Shown: piece by piece, positions 28,209 to 36,849 of the stretch
How positions within the stretch are numbered: position 1 is the first letter of the stretch
How the letters are laid out: each line of letters begins with the position of its first letter
Origin: Thalassococcus sp. S3
Lineage (GTDB): Bacteria > Pseudomonadota > Alphaproteobacteria > Rhodobacterales > Rhodobacteraceae
NCBI RefSeq assembly: GCF_004216475.1
Contig: NZ_CP022303.1
Span: 4,154,001 to 4,218,000 of the forward strand
Length of the DNA: 64,000 nt
Direction of reading: 5' to 3'
Notes under the pieces: generated by a model
The model's input: only the letters and a program-made list of their open reading frames with translations
What the model was told of the DNA's origin: nothing
The model's database searches: none
Position numbers and translations under genes: made by a program

Positions 28209-29747
28209 ATGAAACCCATTCGCCTCATGACCGGGTTTCTCACCGTTGGCGTCTGGACTTTGCTGAGCCGCGTTCTGGGCTTTGTGAGAGACGCGATGAT
28301 CCTCGCCCTAATCGGAACCGGCCCGCTTTACGAAGCCTATGTCGTGGCCTTCCGGCTGCCCAATATGTTCCGCCGCTTCTTTGCCGAGGGGGCATTCAAC
28401 ATGGCATTCGTGCCCATGTTCTCCAAGAAGCTAGAAACCGACGAGGCGCCGGCGGAATTCGCATCACAGGCCTTTTCAGGTCTGGCCAGCGTGCTCATAG
28501 TGCTGACGTTGATTGCCCAGGCGACGATGCCTTGGCTGATCTTCGGGATGGCCAGCGGCTTTGCCGGCGCCGCGCAATTCGATCTCGCGACAGAGTTCGG
28601 GCGCATCGCGTTTCCCTATGTGCTCTTTATCTCCCTGGCTGCCCTGGCGTCTGGGGTGCTGAATGCGACGGGCCGTTTCGCGGCGGCGGCGGCGGCCCCT
28701 GTTCTGCTGAATGTCCTTCTGATCAGCGCGATGTTGGTGGCGCAAGCTGTGGGGGGCAACATCGCGCGCGCGCTTATCTGGGCGGTCCCGGTGGCGGGTC
28801 TTGCGCAACTCGCGCTGGTCTGGATCGCTGCGAACCGGGCCGGCGTACCGATCCGCATCCAGCGCCCGCGCCTTACGCCGGAACTGAGGCGCCTGATCAA
28901 GATCGCGGTTCCGGCGGCCCTTGCGGGCGGGGTGGTTCAAATCAACCTGCTCGTCGGGCAGCAGGTCGCGTCCTATTTCGACCGCGCGGTGGGGTGGCTC
29001 TATGCGGCAGACCGGCTTTATCAGTTGCCTCTGGGTGTCGTGGGGATTGCGATTGGGGTGGTGCTTCTTCCGGACCTCTCTCGACGGCTCGCCGCGCGGG
29101 ATGACGCAGGCGCCCGCAATGCGCTGTCGCGCGCGGGCGAAGCCGCGCTGGCCCTGACGATACCCTCCGCAGTGGCGTTGATCGTGATCCCGTTGCCCCT
29201 TGTGTCGGTCCTGTTTCAAAGGGGTGAGGTTACGGCGGATGACAGCGCCTCGATCGCACTTGCCGTTGCGATTTACGGGCTTGGCCTGCCAGCCTTCGTG
29301 CTGCAAAAGATCCTCCAGCCTCTCTTTTTCGCAAGAGAGGACACACGCAGCCCCTTTCGCTATGCGCTTTGGGCAATGGTGGTGAACGCCATTCTGGCCA
29401 TCGGCCTTGCCCCGGTCATCGGCTGGTTCGCCCCGGCGATCGCCACCACCGTCGCGGGCTGGGCCATGGTGTGGCTGCTGGCACGCGGCACTGGCGAGAT
29501 GGGGGATGCCGCCAAATTCGATGACCGCTTCTGGGCACGGCTCTGGCGTATTTGCGCGTCTGCCGCTGTCATGGGGGGGCTTCTTTGGGCCGTCAATCTT
29601 GCCCTGACCCCGATGCTGGGGACGCCCGGATGGCGCTATCTTGCCCTTGCGCTTCTTGTGACGTCAGGCATCGTCAGTTTCTTTGCGACAGCCCAGATCA
29701 CCGGGGGCTTTCGCCTCTCCGATCTTCGTCACGCCTTGCGCCGCTAA
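28209..29747 (+). CDS. murJ: lipid II flippase MurJ
   Basis: A 512-residue polytopic membrane protein (about 14 helices) of the MOP superfamily that flips lipid II across the inner membrane. The N-terminus KPIRLMTGFLTVGVWTLLSR and the following RVLGFVRDAMI are hallmark MurJ sequence, as are NMFRRFFAEGAFNMAFVPMF and the later FAREDTRSPF. I start at ATG 28209 because relatives begin MKPIRL; an in-frame ATG at 28158 would add 17 residues, and neither has a strong ribosome site. It follows glnD on the same strand; glnD-murJ-trpS is a familiar order in this group. Confidence 0.95.
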   Translation: MKPIRLMTGFLTVGVWTLLSRVLGFVRDAMILALIGTGPLYEAYVVAFRLPNMFRRFFAEGAFNMAFVPMFSKKLETDEAPAEFASQAFSGLASVLIVLTLIAQATMPWLIFGMASGFAGAAQFDLATEFGRIAFPYVLFISLAALASGVLNATGRFAAAAAAPVLLNVLLISAMLVAQAVGGNIARALIWAVPVAGLAQLALVWIAANRAGVPIRIQRPRLTPELRRLIKIAVPAALAGGVVQINLLVGQQVASYFDRAVGWLYAADRLYQLPLGVVGIAIGVVLLPDLSRRLAARDDAGARNALSRAGEAALALTIPSAVALIVIPLPLVSVLFQRGEVTADDSASIALAVAIYGLGLPAFVLQKILQPLFFAREDTRSPFRYALWAMVVNAILAIGLAPVIGWFAPAIATTVAGWAMVWLLARGTGEMGDAAKFDDRFWARLWRICASAAVMGGLLWAVNLALTPMLGTPGWRYLALALLVTSGIVSFFATAQITGGFRLSDLRHALRR

Positions 29748-29758
29748 GGTGACAGCTT

Positions 29759-30445
29759 TCAGTCCCGACGCACCCTGTCAATGATAGCGGACCAGCCCCC
29801 GGGAGCGATGAAGAACGACATCCCGAAACCCGCCGCAAACCCTGCCAGATCCGCGACCCAGTCGTTGTGCAGACCAAACAGCAAACCAAATACGAGCTGA
29901 ATCCCCATGAGGATCCCGATCAGCGTGAAAGCACGCGCCTGATTGGCGCCGATAGACGACAAAGACCGCCAGAGCATAAAGGTGAACGCGCCGATCAGAC
30001 CATAGACATTCGGGAACGCACCCACGATTGGCGCCGGATCGTTCAGTAGGATCGCATAGGCCAGCACGCCCAGCGCGCCCGAGCCAAAAAAGATGATCAC
30101 CGTGGCAACCGAACCAAAGACCTCACCCACCATCTTGCCCATCGCCAGAAGGATCACGCCTGCAAAAATCGTGTGGGTGAACGAGCCGTGGACGAAGGGA
30201 AAACTGAGAAAGCGGATCACATGTTCGATGGGCCAGCGCCCGCTCTGCCACATCCAGTCAAAGATATCGCCGGAAAAGGCATAGGATTGCAGCGCCGCCA
30301 GCCGCCAGCCGACCGCGGCCGGTCCACCAACCAACCCGCGGGCGCCAAGGCTGAAGGCAATTTCGATGCACAAAATGACAAGAAACAGGGCCACCACGAC
30401 GGGTGGCAGCGGATTTACGGCAGGGATCTGCGGCGAACTGCTCAT
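29759..30445 (-). CDS. rhomboid-family membrane protein lacking catalytic residues
   Basis: A 228-residue protein with about six hydrophobic helices and the rhomboid fold signature: HGSFTHTIF at 86-94, the GxxxG-rich helix [26 protein letters not shown] at 141-154 and [11 protein letters not shown] at 197-207. In active rhomboid proteases these are HxxxxHxxxN, GASG and AHLGG. Here the oxyanion asparagine is Ala95, the nucleophilic serine is Phe144 and the catalytic histidine is Asp199, so it should be proteolytically dead, like iRhoms and derlins. It sits between murJ (convergent) and trpS (divergent), and its role is unknown. Confidence 0.85.
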   Translation of the reverse strand: MSSSPQIPAVNPLPPVVVALFLVILCIEIAFSLGARGLVGGPAAVGWRLAALQSYAFSGDIFDWMWQSGRWPIEHVIRFLSFPFVHGSFTHTIFAGVILLAMGKMVGEVFGSVATVIIFFGSGALGVLAYAILLNDPAPIVGAFPNVYGLIGAFTFMLWRSLSSIGANQARAFTLIGILMGIQLVFGLLFGLHNDWVADLAGFAAGFGMSFFIAPGGWSAIIDRVRRD

Positions 30446-30534
30446 GCCCGGGCCTCCTTTGCGGCTTCTTGACGGCTATTACCCTCCTCGGTAATGCACC
30501 CAAGCGATTTTTTCCAGCCGTGAGTGCCTGCCCC

Positions 30535-31563
30535 ATGACCTCTCCCGTCTTCACACCGCGCGTCTTCTCCGGCATTCAACCGTCCGGTGGACTGACGCTT
30601 GGTAACTATCTGGGCGCCATCAAGCGCTTTGTGGACATGCAGGATGATGCGTTCGAAACCATCTACTGCATGGTCGATCTGCACGCGATCACCGTCTGGC
30701 AGGATCCGGCGGATCTGCGGCGCAATACGCGAGAGCTTTGCGCGGGCTTTATTGCCTCCGGCATCAACCCGGAAAAGTCGATCCTGATAAATCAGAGCCA
30801 GGTGCCGGAACATGCTCAACTGGCCTGGATCTTCAATTGTGTCGCCCGGATGGGCTGGATGCAACGGATGACCCAGTTCAAGGACAAGGCCGGCAAGAAC
30901 GCGCAAAATGCGTCACTGGGCCTTTTTGCCTATCCTGCTTTGATGGCGGCGGATATCCTGATTTATCATGCCACGCATGTGCCTGTGGGCGAGGACCAGA
31001 AGCAACATCTTGAGCTAACCCGTGACATCGCCACCAAGTTCAATCACGATTTCAGCGTGGATTTCTTTCCGCTGACCGAGCCGGTCATCAAGGGCGCCGC
31101 GACACGGGTGATGAGCCTGCGGGACGGGTCCAAGAAGATGTCGAAGTCGGACCCGTCGGATGCCTCCCGTATTAACATGACCGATGATTCGGATACGATC
31201 GCCAAGAAGATCCGCAAGGCCAAGACGGATCCCGATGGCCTGCCCTCGGAAGCCAAAGGCCTCGAAGAGCGGCCGGAGGCCCGCAATCTGGTGAACATCT
31301 ATGCGGCCTTGGCGGATCAGACGGTCGCTGAGGTTCTGACCGAGATGGGGGGTAAGCAGTTTTCCGAGTTCAAACCGATCCTTGCCGACCTTGCGGTCGC
31401 AAAACTGTCGCCGATATCGACGGAAATGGCACGGCTCGTCGCCGAACCGGACGAGATCGACCGGCTTCTGACAGCGGGTGCGCAGCAAGCGCGGGACATC
31501 ACAGCGCCTATCCTGCGCCAGACCTACGACATCGTCGGAATGATCCCGCCCAAGCACGTTTAG
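30535..31563 (+). CDS. trpS: tryptophanyl-tRNA synthetase
   Basis: A 342-residue class I aminoacyl-tRNA synthetase charging tRNA-Trp. The HIGH-equivalent lies in [13 protein letters not shown], the tryptophan-binding region in [14 protein letters not shown], and the KMSKS motif is exact in [11 protein letters not shown] start at ATG 30535 ([18 protein letters not shown]) as in relatives; the open frame upstream overlaps the divergent rhomboid gene. The gene is followed by a hairpin and the unusual inverted-repeat cluster at 31586-31671. Confidence 0.97.
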   Translation: MTSPVFTPRVFSGIQPSGGLTLGNYLGAIKRFVDMQDDAFETIYCMVDLHAITVWQDPADLRRNTRELCAGFIASGINPEKSILINQSQVPEHAQLAWIFNCVARMGWMQRMTQFKDKAGKNAQNASLGLFAYPALMAADILIYHATHVPVGEDQKQHLELTRDIATKFNHDFSVDFFPLTEPVIKGAATRVMSLRDGSKKMSKSDPSDASRINMTDDSDTIAKKIRKAKTDPDGLPSEAKGLEERPEARNLVNIYAALADQTVAEVLTEMGGKQFSEFKPILADLAVAKLSPISTEMARLVAEPDEIDRLLTAGAQQARDITAPILRQTYDIVGMIPPKHV

Positions 31564-31571
31564 AAATGGCG

Positions 31572-31591
31572 CCCCCAGGTTTGCCAGGGGG
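31572..31591. terminator. hairpin just after trpS
   Basis: CCCCC (31572-31576) pairs with GGGGG (31587-31591) around an inner GG/CC pair and a TTTG loop, nine bases past the trpS stop. It cannot form at the same time as the closing stem of the next element (31586-31595), so the two structures are mutually exclusive. Confidence 0.55.
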
Positions 31592-31671
31592 TGCCGGAAT
31601 TTGATCCAAATTCCGGTCTGGAAAACGAACCGTTTTCCACCGTTTTTTGTCACAAAAAACGGGCACCCCTT
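31586..31671. repeat. cloverleaf-like cluster of three perfect inverted repeats in a closing stem
   Basis: Three hairpins follow each other: 31594-31616 (10-bp stem, loop ATC), 31619-31639 (9-bp stem, loop AAC) and 31640-31662 (10-bp stem, loop TCA). An outer stem pairs 31586-31595 with 31662-31671 (eight Watson-Crick pairs, one G-T and one A-T). The result is a four-way-junction fold of 86 nt, either as RNA or extruded DNA. It fills most of the space between trpS and the aminotransferase and has no ORF. It could be a mobile palindromic element, a structured leader or a 3' end; see findings. Confidence 0.85.
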
Positions 31672-31754
31672 GCTGATGACGCGTGCTGATCCAGGGGCTG
31701 GACGGAACCGCGCCTGCGCCCTACCGTCAGGTCAAACATGTGAACGAGGACATG

Positions 31755-32618
31755 ATGGCGGTCGGGACAAATATTCTCACTTATTTCAATGGCAGCTGGC
31801 ATGAAGGCGACATTCCGATCATGCGCGCTGCCGATCATGCATCCTGGCTGGGAAGCTCGGTTTTCGACGGGGCGCGCCAGGTCAATGGCCTCGCCCCCGA
31901 TCTCGTCGCACATTGTGCTCGCGTGAACCGCTCGGCCGAGGCGTTGATGCTTGCCCCAACCGTCGGCACCGAGGAGATGGTGTCCATCATCCGGGAAGGG
32001 CTAACGCGATGCGCCAAAGGGGCCGCGATCTACATCAGGCCGATGTATTGGGCAACGCAGGGCGATGCGCTGGCGATCGTCCCTGAAAGCGATTCCACAG
32101 CCTTCGCCGTCTGCCTCGAAGAGATACCGATGCCGGCTGCGGATGCATCCACCACGCTGACCCGGACACGCTTCCGCCGGCCCGTTCTTGAAGATGCCGT
32201 TGTCAACGCCAAGGCAGGCTGCCTATACCCAAACAATGCCCGCATGCTGACAGAGGCCCGCTCCAAAGGGTTTGGCAACGCGCTGGTGGCCGACGCAATG
32301 GGCAATGTCGCCGAAACCGCCACCTCCAATGTCTTTATGGTCAAGGATGGCGAAGTCTTCACCCCGATTGCAAACGGCACCTTCCTCGCGGGCATAACGC
32401 GCGCACGTCATATGACGAATATGCGGGCGGACGGCATGATCGTCCATGAACGCGTTCTGACATTTGACGATTTCCATGATGCGGACGAGGTCTTTCTGTC
32501 GGGGAACATGACAAAGGTCACCCCGGTCACGGCGTTTGACGAGACGCAATATCAGGTGGGACCCGTGACCAGACGCGTGCGGAACATGTACTGGGACTGG
32601 GCGGCCTCTTCCGCGTAG
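31755..32618 (+). CDS. PLP-dependent class IV aminotransferase (branched-chain type)
   Basis: A 287-residue fold-type IV transaminase related to IlvE. The PLP lysine region is VVNAKAGCLYPNNARMLTEA, followed by the typical NVAETATSNVFMVKDG and the later TVGTEEMVSIIREGL and FLAGITRARHM. In most organisms such enzymes move amino groups between branched-chain amino acids and 2-oxoglutarate, but D-amino-acid and aminodeoxychorismate enzymes share the fold, so the substrate is not certain. I start at ATG 31755 with GAGGA a few bases upstream. It lies downstream of the cloverleaf element, so its mRNA may carry that structure as a leader. Confidence 0.88.
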   Translation: MAVGTNILTYFNGSWHEGDIPIMRAADHASWLGSSVFDGARQVNGLAPDLVAHCARVNRSAEALMLAPTVGTEEMVSIIREGLTRCAKGAAIYIRPMYWATQGDALAIVPESDSTAFAVCLEEIPMPAADASTTLTRTRFRRPVLEDAVVNAKAGCLYPNNARMLTEARSKGFGNALVADAMGNVAETATSNVFMVKDGEVFTPIANGTFLAGITRARHMTNMRADGMIVHERVLTFDDFHDADEVFLSGNMTKVTPVTAFDETQYQVGPVTRRVRNMYWDWAASSA

Positions 32619-32628
32619 GCTCAGCAAC

Positions 32629-33477
32629 CTAGTGCCAGGACAGCGAAACGAGCCAGTCCACAGCAGCCTCCACTGCCGGCAAGCCCCGTTGCGCTTTATG
32701 TGACAAAAGCCAGATATCGCGGCTGGGCAAACCCTCCGTCGGGATGATTCGTATGCGCGCGTCCCGCTTTGCGACACAAGCGGGCAGCAATCCTTTGCCC
32801 AAACCGTCGGAAATGGCGGCCTGCAACGTCTCCGCATCAGAGACTTTCAGACCAGAGATTGCCCCGCCTTGACGCGCCATCCATCGCGCCTGCGGCAGAC
32901 CCGAATGCGCCTCGTCATAAAGCAGCCAGGACAGAGACGCAGGCGCCTCGCATTGGGCCGGAGCACAAAGCACATAGCCCAAGGTTCCAACACGGCGCGT
33001 CAGAACCTCCTGACCGCCATCTCTCGGGCGCGCCAGCCTCAAGGCGAGATCGGCCTCGCGACGGGTGAGGTTGAGATCCCTGGCCTCCGGCACGAGTTCG
33101 ACGTCAAGGTCGGGATGCGCCTTCAGGAGGGGACCCAGCGCGGGCACAAGGACATGGTTGACCAAGATCGGGACCGCCGTGAGGCGAACCCGACCTGTAA
33201 GCCGATCCCCCAGCTGGCCCAGCTTGCCCGTCAGCGCATCAGCCTCAGGTTCCATGCGTTCAGCATGTCCGACAACAACCTGTCCTTGGCTGGTTGGCCA
33301 AAGACGGCCAGCGGCATTGCGTATGAACAAGGGGGCACCGATAACCTCTCCCAGTGCATGCAGGCGCCGGGCAACGGTTGTTTCGTTCACCCCCATCCGC
33401 CGTGCAGCCGCGGCAAGACTGCCTCCGCGATGGACAGCAAGGGCAAATCTCAAATCGCTCCAGTTCAGATCCTGCAT
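32629..33477 (-). CDS. LysR-family transcriptional regulator
   Basis: A 282-residue regulator with an N-terminal winged HTH (LRFALAVHRGGSLAAAARRMGVNETTVARRLHAL, residues 9-42) and a C-terminal effector-binding domain beginning around residue 90 with GRVRLTAVPILVNH. Effector unknown. It is divergent from the YciI-like gene at 33565 with an 87-bp gap, the usual arrangement for a LysR regulator and its target. Its stop is 11 bp from that of the convergent aminotransferase gene. Confidence 0.93.
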   Translation of the reverse strand: MQDLNWSDLRFALAVHRGGSLAAAARRMGVNETTVARRLHALGEVIGAPLFIRNAAGRLWPTSQGQVVVGHAERMEPEADALTGKLGQLGDRLTGRVRLTAVPILVNHVLVPALGPLLKAHPDLDVELVPEARDLNLTRREADLALRLARPRDGGQEVLTRRVGTLGYVLCAPAQCEAPASLSWLLYDEAHSGLPQARWMARQGGAISGLKVSDAETLQAAISDGLGKGLLPACVAKRDARIRIIPTEGLPSRDIWLLSHKAQRGLPAVEAAVDWLVSLSWH

Positions 33478-33564
33478 TTATGCAGGCTAGGCTGGCAAAA
33501 ATCTCATCTTCAACCCGCGATCGTGCAGATGCAATTTTTCGGAACGCAAAAGAGGAGGTTCAAG

Positions 33565-33861
33565 ATGCACTTTGTGGTTTTGTTCACCGATGCCACTGAC
33601 GCCGACCCCGGTCTGCGTCAGCGACATATGGAAAAACACCTGGCCTTTCTGGAAGAACACAGCGACCGGATCATCGCCGCCGGTCCTCTGACGGAAACGG
33701 AAGGCACATCCGCAGGTGGGCTGTGGCTGGTCAACGCTAAAGATGAGGAAGAGATCGAGTCCTTGATCCGATCAGACCCGTTCTGGACGACGGGCCTGAG
33801 AGACACCCACCGCATCCTGCGCTGGAAACAGGTCTTTGCAAACGGCCAGCGCCAAATCTAA
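33565..33861 (+). CDS. YciI-like small protein
   Basis: A 98-residue ferredoxin-like-fold protein of the YciI/YCII family. The family pattern of a histidine-containing start and a paired glycine turn is seen in HMEKHLAFLEEHSDRIIAAGPL and the later SDPFWTTGLRDTHRILRWKQ. Some relatives dechlorinate or lyse chloromuconolactones and others have no known activity. AGAGGAGG is a strong ribosome site for ATG 33565; the long open frame upstream from 32869 is antisense to the LysR gene and is not coding. The LysR regulator next door is the likely controller. Confidence 0.9.
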   Translation: MHFVVLFTDATDADPGLRQRHMEKHLAFLEEHSDRIIAAGPLTETEGTSAGGLWLVNAKDEEEIESLIRSDPFWTTGLRDTHRILRWKQVFANGQRQI

Positions 33862-33920
33862 TCCATTGCACGTCTTCCGCGCTTGGGTCATGATCCGCCC
33901 GCTGAGGGAGACGCAAGATC

Positions 33921-34376
33921 ATGCGCAAGTTTCTGGTGGTGTTGGACGACAGCCGCGAATGTCTGAATGCAATGCGCTTTGCCGCGATGCGTGCGTCTCA
34001 CACGGGGGCGGGCGTTGAAATACTGTCCATCATCGCACCAGAGGAGTTCAACCACTGGATCGGTGTCGGCGAGGTCATGCGCGAGGAAGCCCGCGAGCGC
34101 ATACACGCCCATTTCGAGGTCTTTGCCAAATGGATGCGGGACCGTCAGCATATTGACCCGGAACTCGTGATCCGGGAGGGCGAAGCAGTGCCGGAGATCA
34201 TGGCGCAGATCAAGGACGATCCAGAGATCGGCGTTCTGGTTCTTGGGGCTGGCACCGGCAAGAAAGGCCCGGGCCCGCTTGTCACGCAATTGACCAAGAA
34301 TGCAGGCGCGCTTCCCGTGCCCATCACCATCGTGCCGGGCGATCTGACAAAAGAGCAGCTTGAGGCGATCACCTGA
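33921..34376 (+). CDS. universal stress protein family protein
   Basis: A 151-residue single-domain UspA-fold protein. It begins RKFLVVLDDSRECLNAMRFA, with the nucleotide-site aspartate of the first strand, and near the end has VLVLGAGTGKKGPGPLVTQL in the place of the ATP-binding G-x2-G-x9-G-S/T loop; the spacing is irregular, so ATP binding is uncertain. The gene is closely preceded by GAGGGAG. It converges on argS, with only 10 bp between the stops. Confidence 0.87.
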   Translation: MRKFLVVLDDSRECLNAMRFAAMRASHTGAGVEILSIIAPEEFNHWIGVGEVMREEARERIHAHFEVFAKWMRDRQHIDPELVIREGEAVPEIMAQIKDDPEIGVLVLGAGTGKKGPGPLVTQLTKNAGALPVPITIVPGDLTKEQLEAIT

Positions 34377-34386
34377 TCGCCCCGCG

Positions 34387-36114
34387 CTACATCTTTTCAG
34401 GAATCTCAATCCCAAGAAGCTTCAGCCCGAGATCCAACTGACTGAGCGCGAGAGACAGAAGGCCCAGATGTGACTGCGCCGTTTCACGCGGAACCCCGGC
34501 AGCAAGCACCTTGTTCGACTGATAATAGGTGTTGGTCTTGTTGGCCAACTTGTAGACATGGCCGGCCAAAGCGCTGGGTTTTCGGGTGTCGACCGCCCGC
34601 TCCATCTGGCGTGCGAACTCGTCCAGGCAAAGGATCAGATCGCGACCTCCCTTGCCCAATTCGAGCAGCGCGCCAGGCATTGTCCCGTCAGCAGCTGCAT
34701 TGTGCAGAAGCGACCGGATCCGGACGCATGAATACTGAATATAGGGGCCTGTCTTGCCTTCGAATTGCAGGAACTGATCCATATCGAAAACATAGTTGCT
34801 TTCGCGGTCATGAGAGAGTTCGCCGAACTTGATCGCCGCAATCGCGATCTGCTCCGCGATGGCCTCGCGCTCCTCGGGCTCCAGCTCTCCGCCCGCTTTC
34901 AGGCGCTCGGCTGCTGCCTTATGCATGGTCTCAAGCAGATCGTGCAGGCGCATCACACCGCCCGCCCTTGTCTTGAAGGGCTTGCCATCCGTCCCGTTCA
35001 CCGTCCCGAAAGGGATGTGTTCCGGTTTTGCATGCCCCGTCAGGGCACACAGATCCGCAGCGCGGAAAACCTGCCGGAAATGCAGTTTCTGCCGGGCATC
35101 CACGATATAAAGGATGTAGTCGGGATTATCCTCGGTCACCCGGTCGATGATGGTGGCCAGATCGGTGGCACCATACCCATAGCCACCCTTTGAGTTGCGC
35201 AGCATCAGCGGCGGCAGGGCCTCATCGCCAAGTGGGATAATAACCGCGCCCTCATCGACGATGGCATGACCTTCGCCCATCAGGCGCTCCACCAGGCCGT
35301 CAAGCGCCGCCTGATAGCGGCTTTCGCCGTACCAGCAGTCAAAACCAACGCCCATCCGGCCAAAATCCCGCTGCAAACTGCGCGAGCTTGCATCGAATAT
35401 CCGTTTCCAGAGTGCCATATAGGCAGGATCGCCCGCCTGTAGCGCCGCCGTGGCTTTCCGGGCGCGATCCAAGAAAACCTCGTCCTCTTTGGACCGTGCG
35501 GAGGCTTTGGGATACCAGGTCTGCAGGTCGGCCATCGTGAGATCGGCATCGTCCTCTCCGGCCAGAAGCCCCGGCCGTTCGTCTTCGATCTGGCTGATCA
35601 GCTGGCCGATCTGAAGACCCCAATCGCCGAGGTGAACATCGCTGATCGTCCGATGGCCCGCGAAATCCAGGAGCGTCTTCAAGGCCTGCCCCACGATTGA
35701 GGAGCGCAGATGGCCGACATGCATTTCCTTGGCCAGGTTCGGGCCGCCGTAATCCAGCAGATAGGTTTTCGCCGCCTCTGCTTCAGACGCCAGAAAGCGG
35801 GGATCGGAGGAGAGATGCTCCGCCTGCTCGATCAATGCTTTTTCCGTTACCCGGAAGTTCAGAAATCCCGGATTGACCAACGTGACCGCGAACCGGTCCT
35901 GAGTGTCGATCAGGCCCATCACCTGCTCGCCGGCAACCTTCGGGTTCATCTTGTTGGCCTTGGCGACGCCCAGCAACCCGTTGCATTGGAAATCGGCCAG
36001 ATCGGGGCGATCCGAAGGGCGCACAGCTCCGAACTTTTCGTCAAAGCCGGCAGCAACGAAAGCCTGCTTGCAGATTTGCTCAAGTTGGTCGAGCAGCGCG
36101 GTCTTGGCATCCAT
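34387..36114 (-). CDS. argS: arginyl-tRNA synthetase
   Basis: A 575-residue class I synthetase charging tRNA-Arg. The HIGH motif is HVGH in NLAKEMHVGHLRSSIVG, the N-terminal Add-1 domain (tRNA D-loop recognition) covers about 1-115, and the C-terminal DALR anticodon-binding domain begins near residue 445 and ends SLALSQLDLGLKLLGIEIPEKM-like. Many ArgRS lack a canonical KMSKS; here TDGKPFKTRAGG occupies that position. Length is normal. It is transcribed divergently from nfuA with about 170 bp between. Confidence 0.97.
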   Translation of the reverse strand: MDAKTALLDQLEQICKQAFVAAGFDEKFGAVRPSDRPDLADFQCNGLLGVAKANKMNPKVAGEQVMGLIDTQDRFAVTLVNPGFLNFRVTEKALIEQAEHLSSDPRFLASEAEAAKTYLLDYGGPNLAKEMHVGHLRSSIVGQALKTLLDFAGHRTISDVHLGDWGLQIGQLISQIEDERPGLLAGEDDADLTMADLQTWYPKASARSKEDEVFLDRARKATAALQAGDPAYMALWKRIFDASSRSLQRDFGRMGVGFDCWYGESRYQAALDGLVERLMGEGHAIVDEGAVIIPLGDEALPPLMLRNSKGGYGYGATDLATIIDRVTEDNPDYILYIVDARQKLHFRQVFRAADLCALTGHAKPEHIPFGTVNGTDGKPFKTRAGGVMRLHDLLETMHKAAAERLKAGGELEPEEREAIAEQIAIAAIKFGELSHDRESNYVFDMDQFLQFEGKTGPYIQYSCVRIRSLLHNAAADGTMPGALLELGKGGRDLILCLDEFARQMERAVDTRKPSALAGHVYKLANKTNTYYQSNKVLAAGVPRETAQSHLGLLSLALSQLDLGLKLLGIEIPEKM

Positions 36115-36285
36115 GGGCGCACCCTTTGTCTAATGATCGCCTCCTCTTAGTTTCCGAGTTGAACGAGAACAAGGGCCGCCCCGCACCGGAGGACGGTGGT
36201 CAGGCATGCAGATTAGAACCATTCCAAACCTTGACTTGGCCAATCCCGATCCGCATATGCTGTAAGGCGCCTTAGGAGATGTCTT

Positions 36286-36849
36286 ATGTTTATCCAGACG
36301 GAATCAACGCCGAACCCGGCAACCTTGAAATTCCTGCCCGGTCAGACGGTGCTGGATATGGGAACGGCCGATTTTCCGAGCGCTGATACAGCGGACAAAT
36401 CACCGCTTGCGACAAGGATCTTTGCGGTTGAAGGCGTGACCGGAGTGTTTTTCGGAAACGATTTCGTCACCGTGACGAAAGCCGATGCAACCGAATGGGA
36501 CCATATCAAACCCGCGATCCTGGGCGCGATCATGGAACATTATCAATCGGGCCAACCGGTCATCGAAGGCGACACCGCGCCCCAGTCGGGCCACGCGGAA
36601 CATTCCGGTGAAGATGCCGAGATCGTGGGCCAGATCAAGGAACTGCTCGACAGCCGCGTCAGACCGGCAGTCGCCCAGGACGGAGGCGACATCACTTTCC
36701 ACGGCTTTGACCGGGGTGTCGTCTATCTGCATATGCAAGGGGCCTGCGCGGGTTGTCCGTCCTCCACGCTCACGCTGAAGATGGGCATTGAGAATCTGCT
36801 GCGCCACTACATTCCCGAAGTGACCGAGGTTCGCCCGGTTGCCGTCTGA
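36286..36849 (+). CDS. nfuA: Fe-S cluster carrier NfuA/NifU-like
   Basis: A 187-residue scaffold/carrier for iron-sulfur clusters. The Nfu N-terminal domain (FIQTESTPNPATLKFLPG) covers residues 1-85 and the NifU domain begins near 105 with ELLDSRVRPAVAQDGGDI and ends in the cluster-binding CAGCPSS near residues 155-161. AGGAG precedes the ATG. A possible promoter with TTGACT (36231-36236) and TATGCT (36256-36261) has a long 19-bp spacer. Its stop overlaps the TTG start of tsaB. Confidence 0.94.
   Translation: MFIQTESTPNPATLKFLPGQTVLDMGTADFPSADTADKSPLATRIFAVEGVTGVFFGNDFVTVTKADATEWDHIKPAILGAIMEHYQSGQPVIEGDTAPQSGHAEHSGEDAEIVGQIKELLDSRVRPAVAQDGGDITFHGFDRGVVYLHMQGACAGCPSSTLTLKMGIENLLRHYIPEVTEVRPVAV

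Noticed and set aside
25814..28243. 809-codon antisense ORF covering glnD
   Set aside because: It is opposite a well-supported glnD gene; such long open frames arise from GC-rich codon use, and the sequence shows no domains.
32869..33564. Upstream extension of the YciI-like gene into the LysR gene
   Set aside because: The AGAGGAGG ribosome site is directly before ATG 33565, and the extra frame is antisense to LysR coding sequence.
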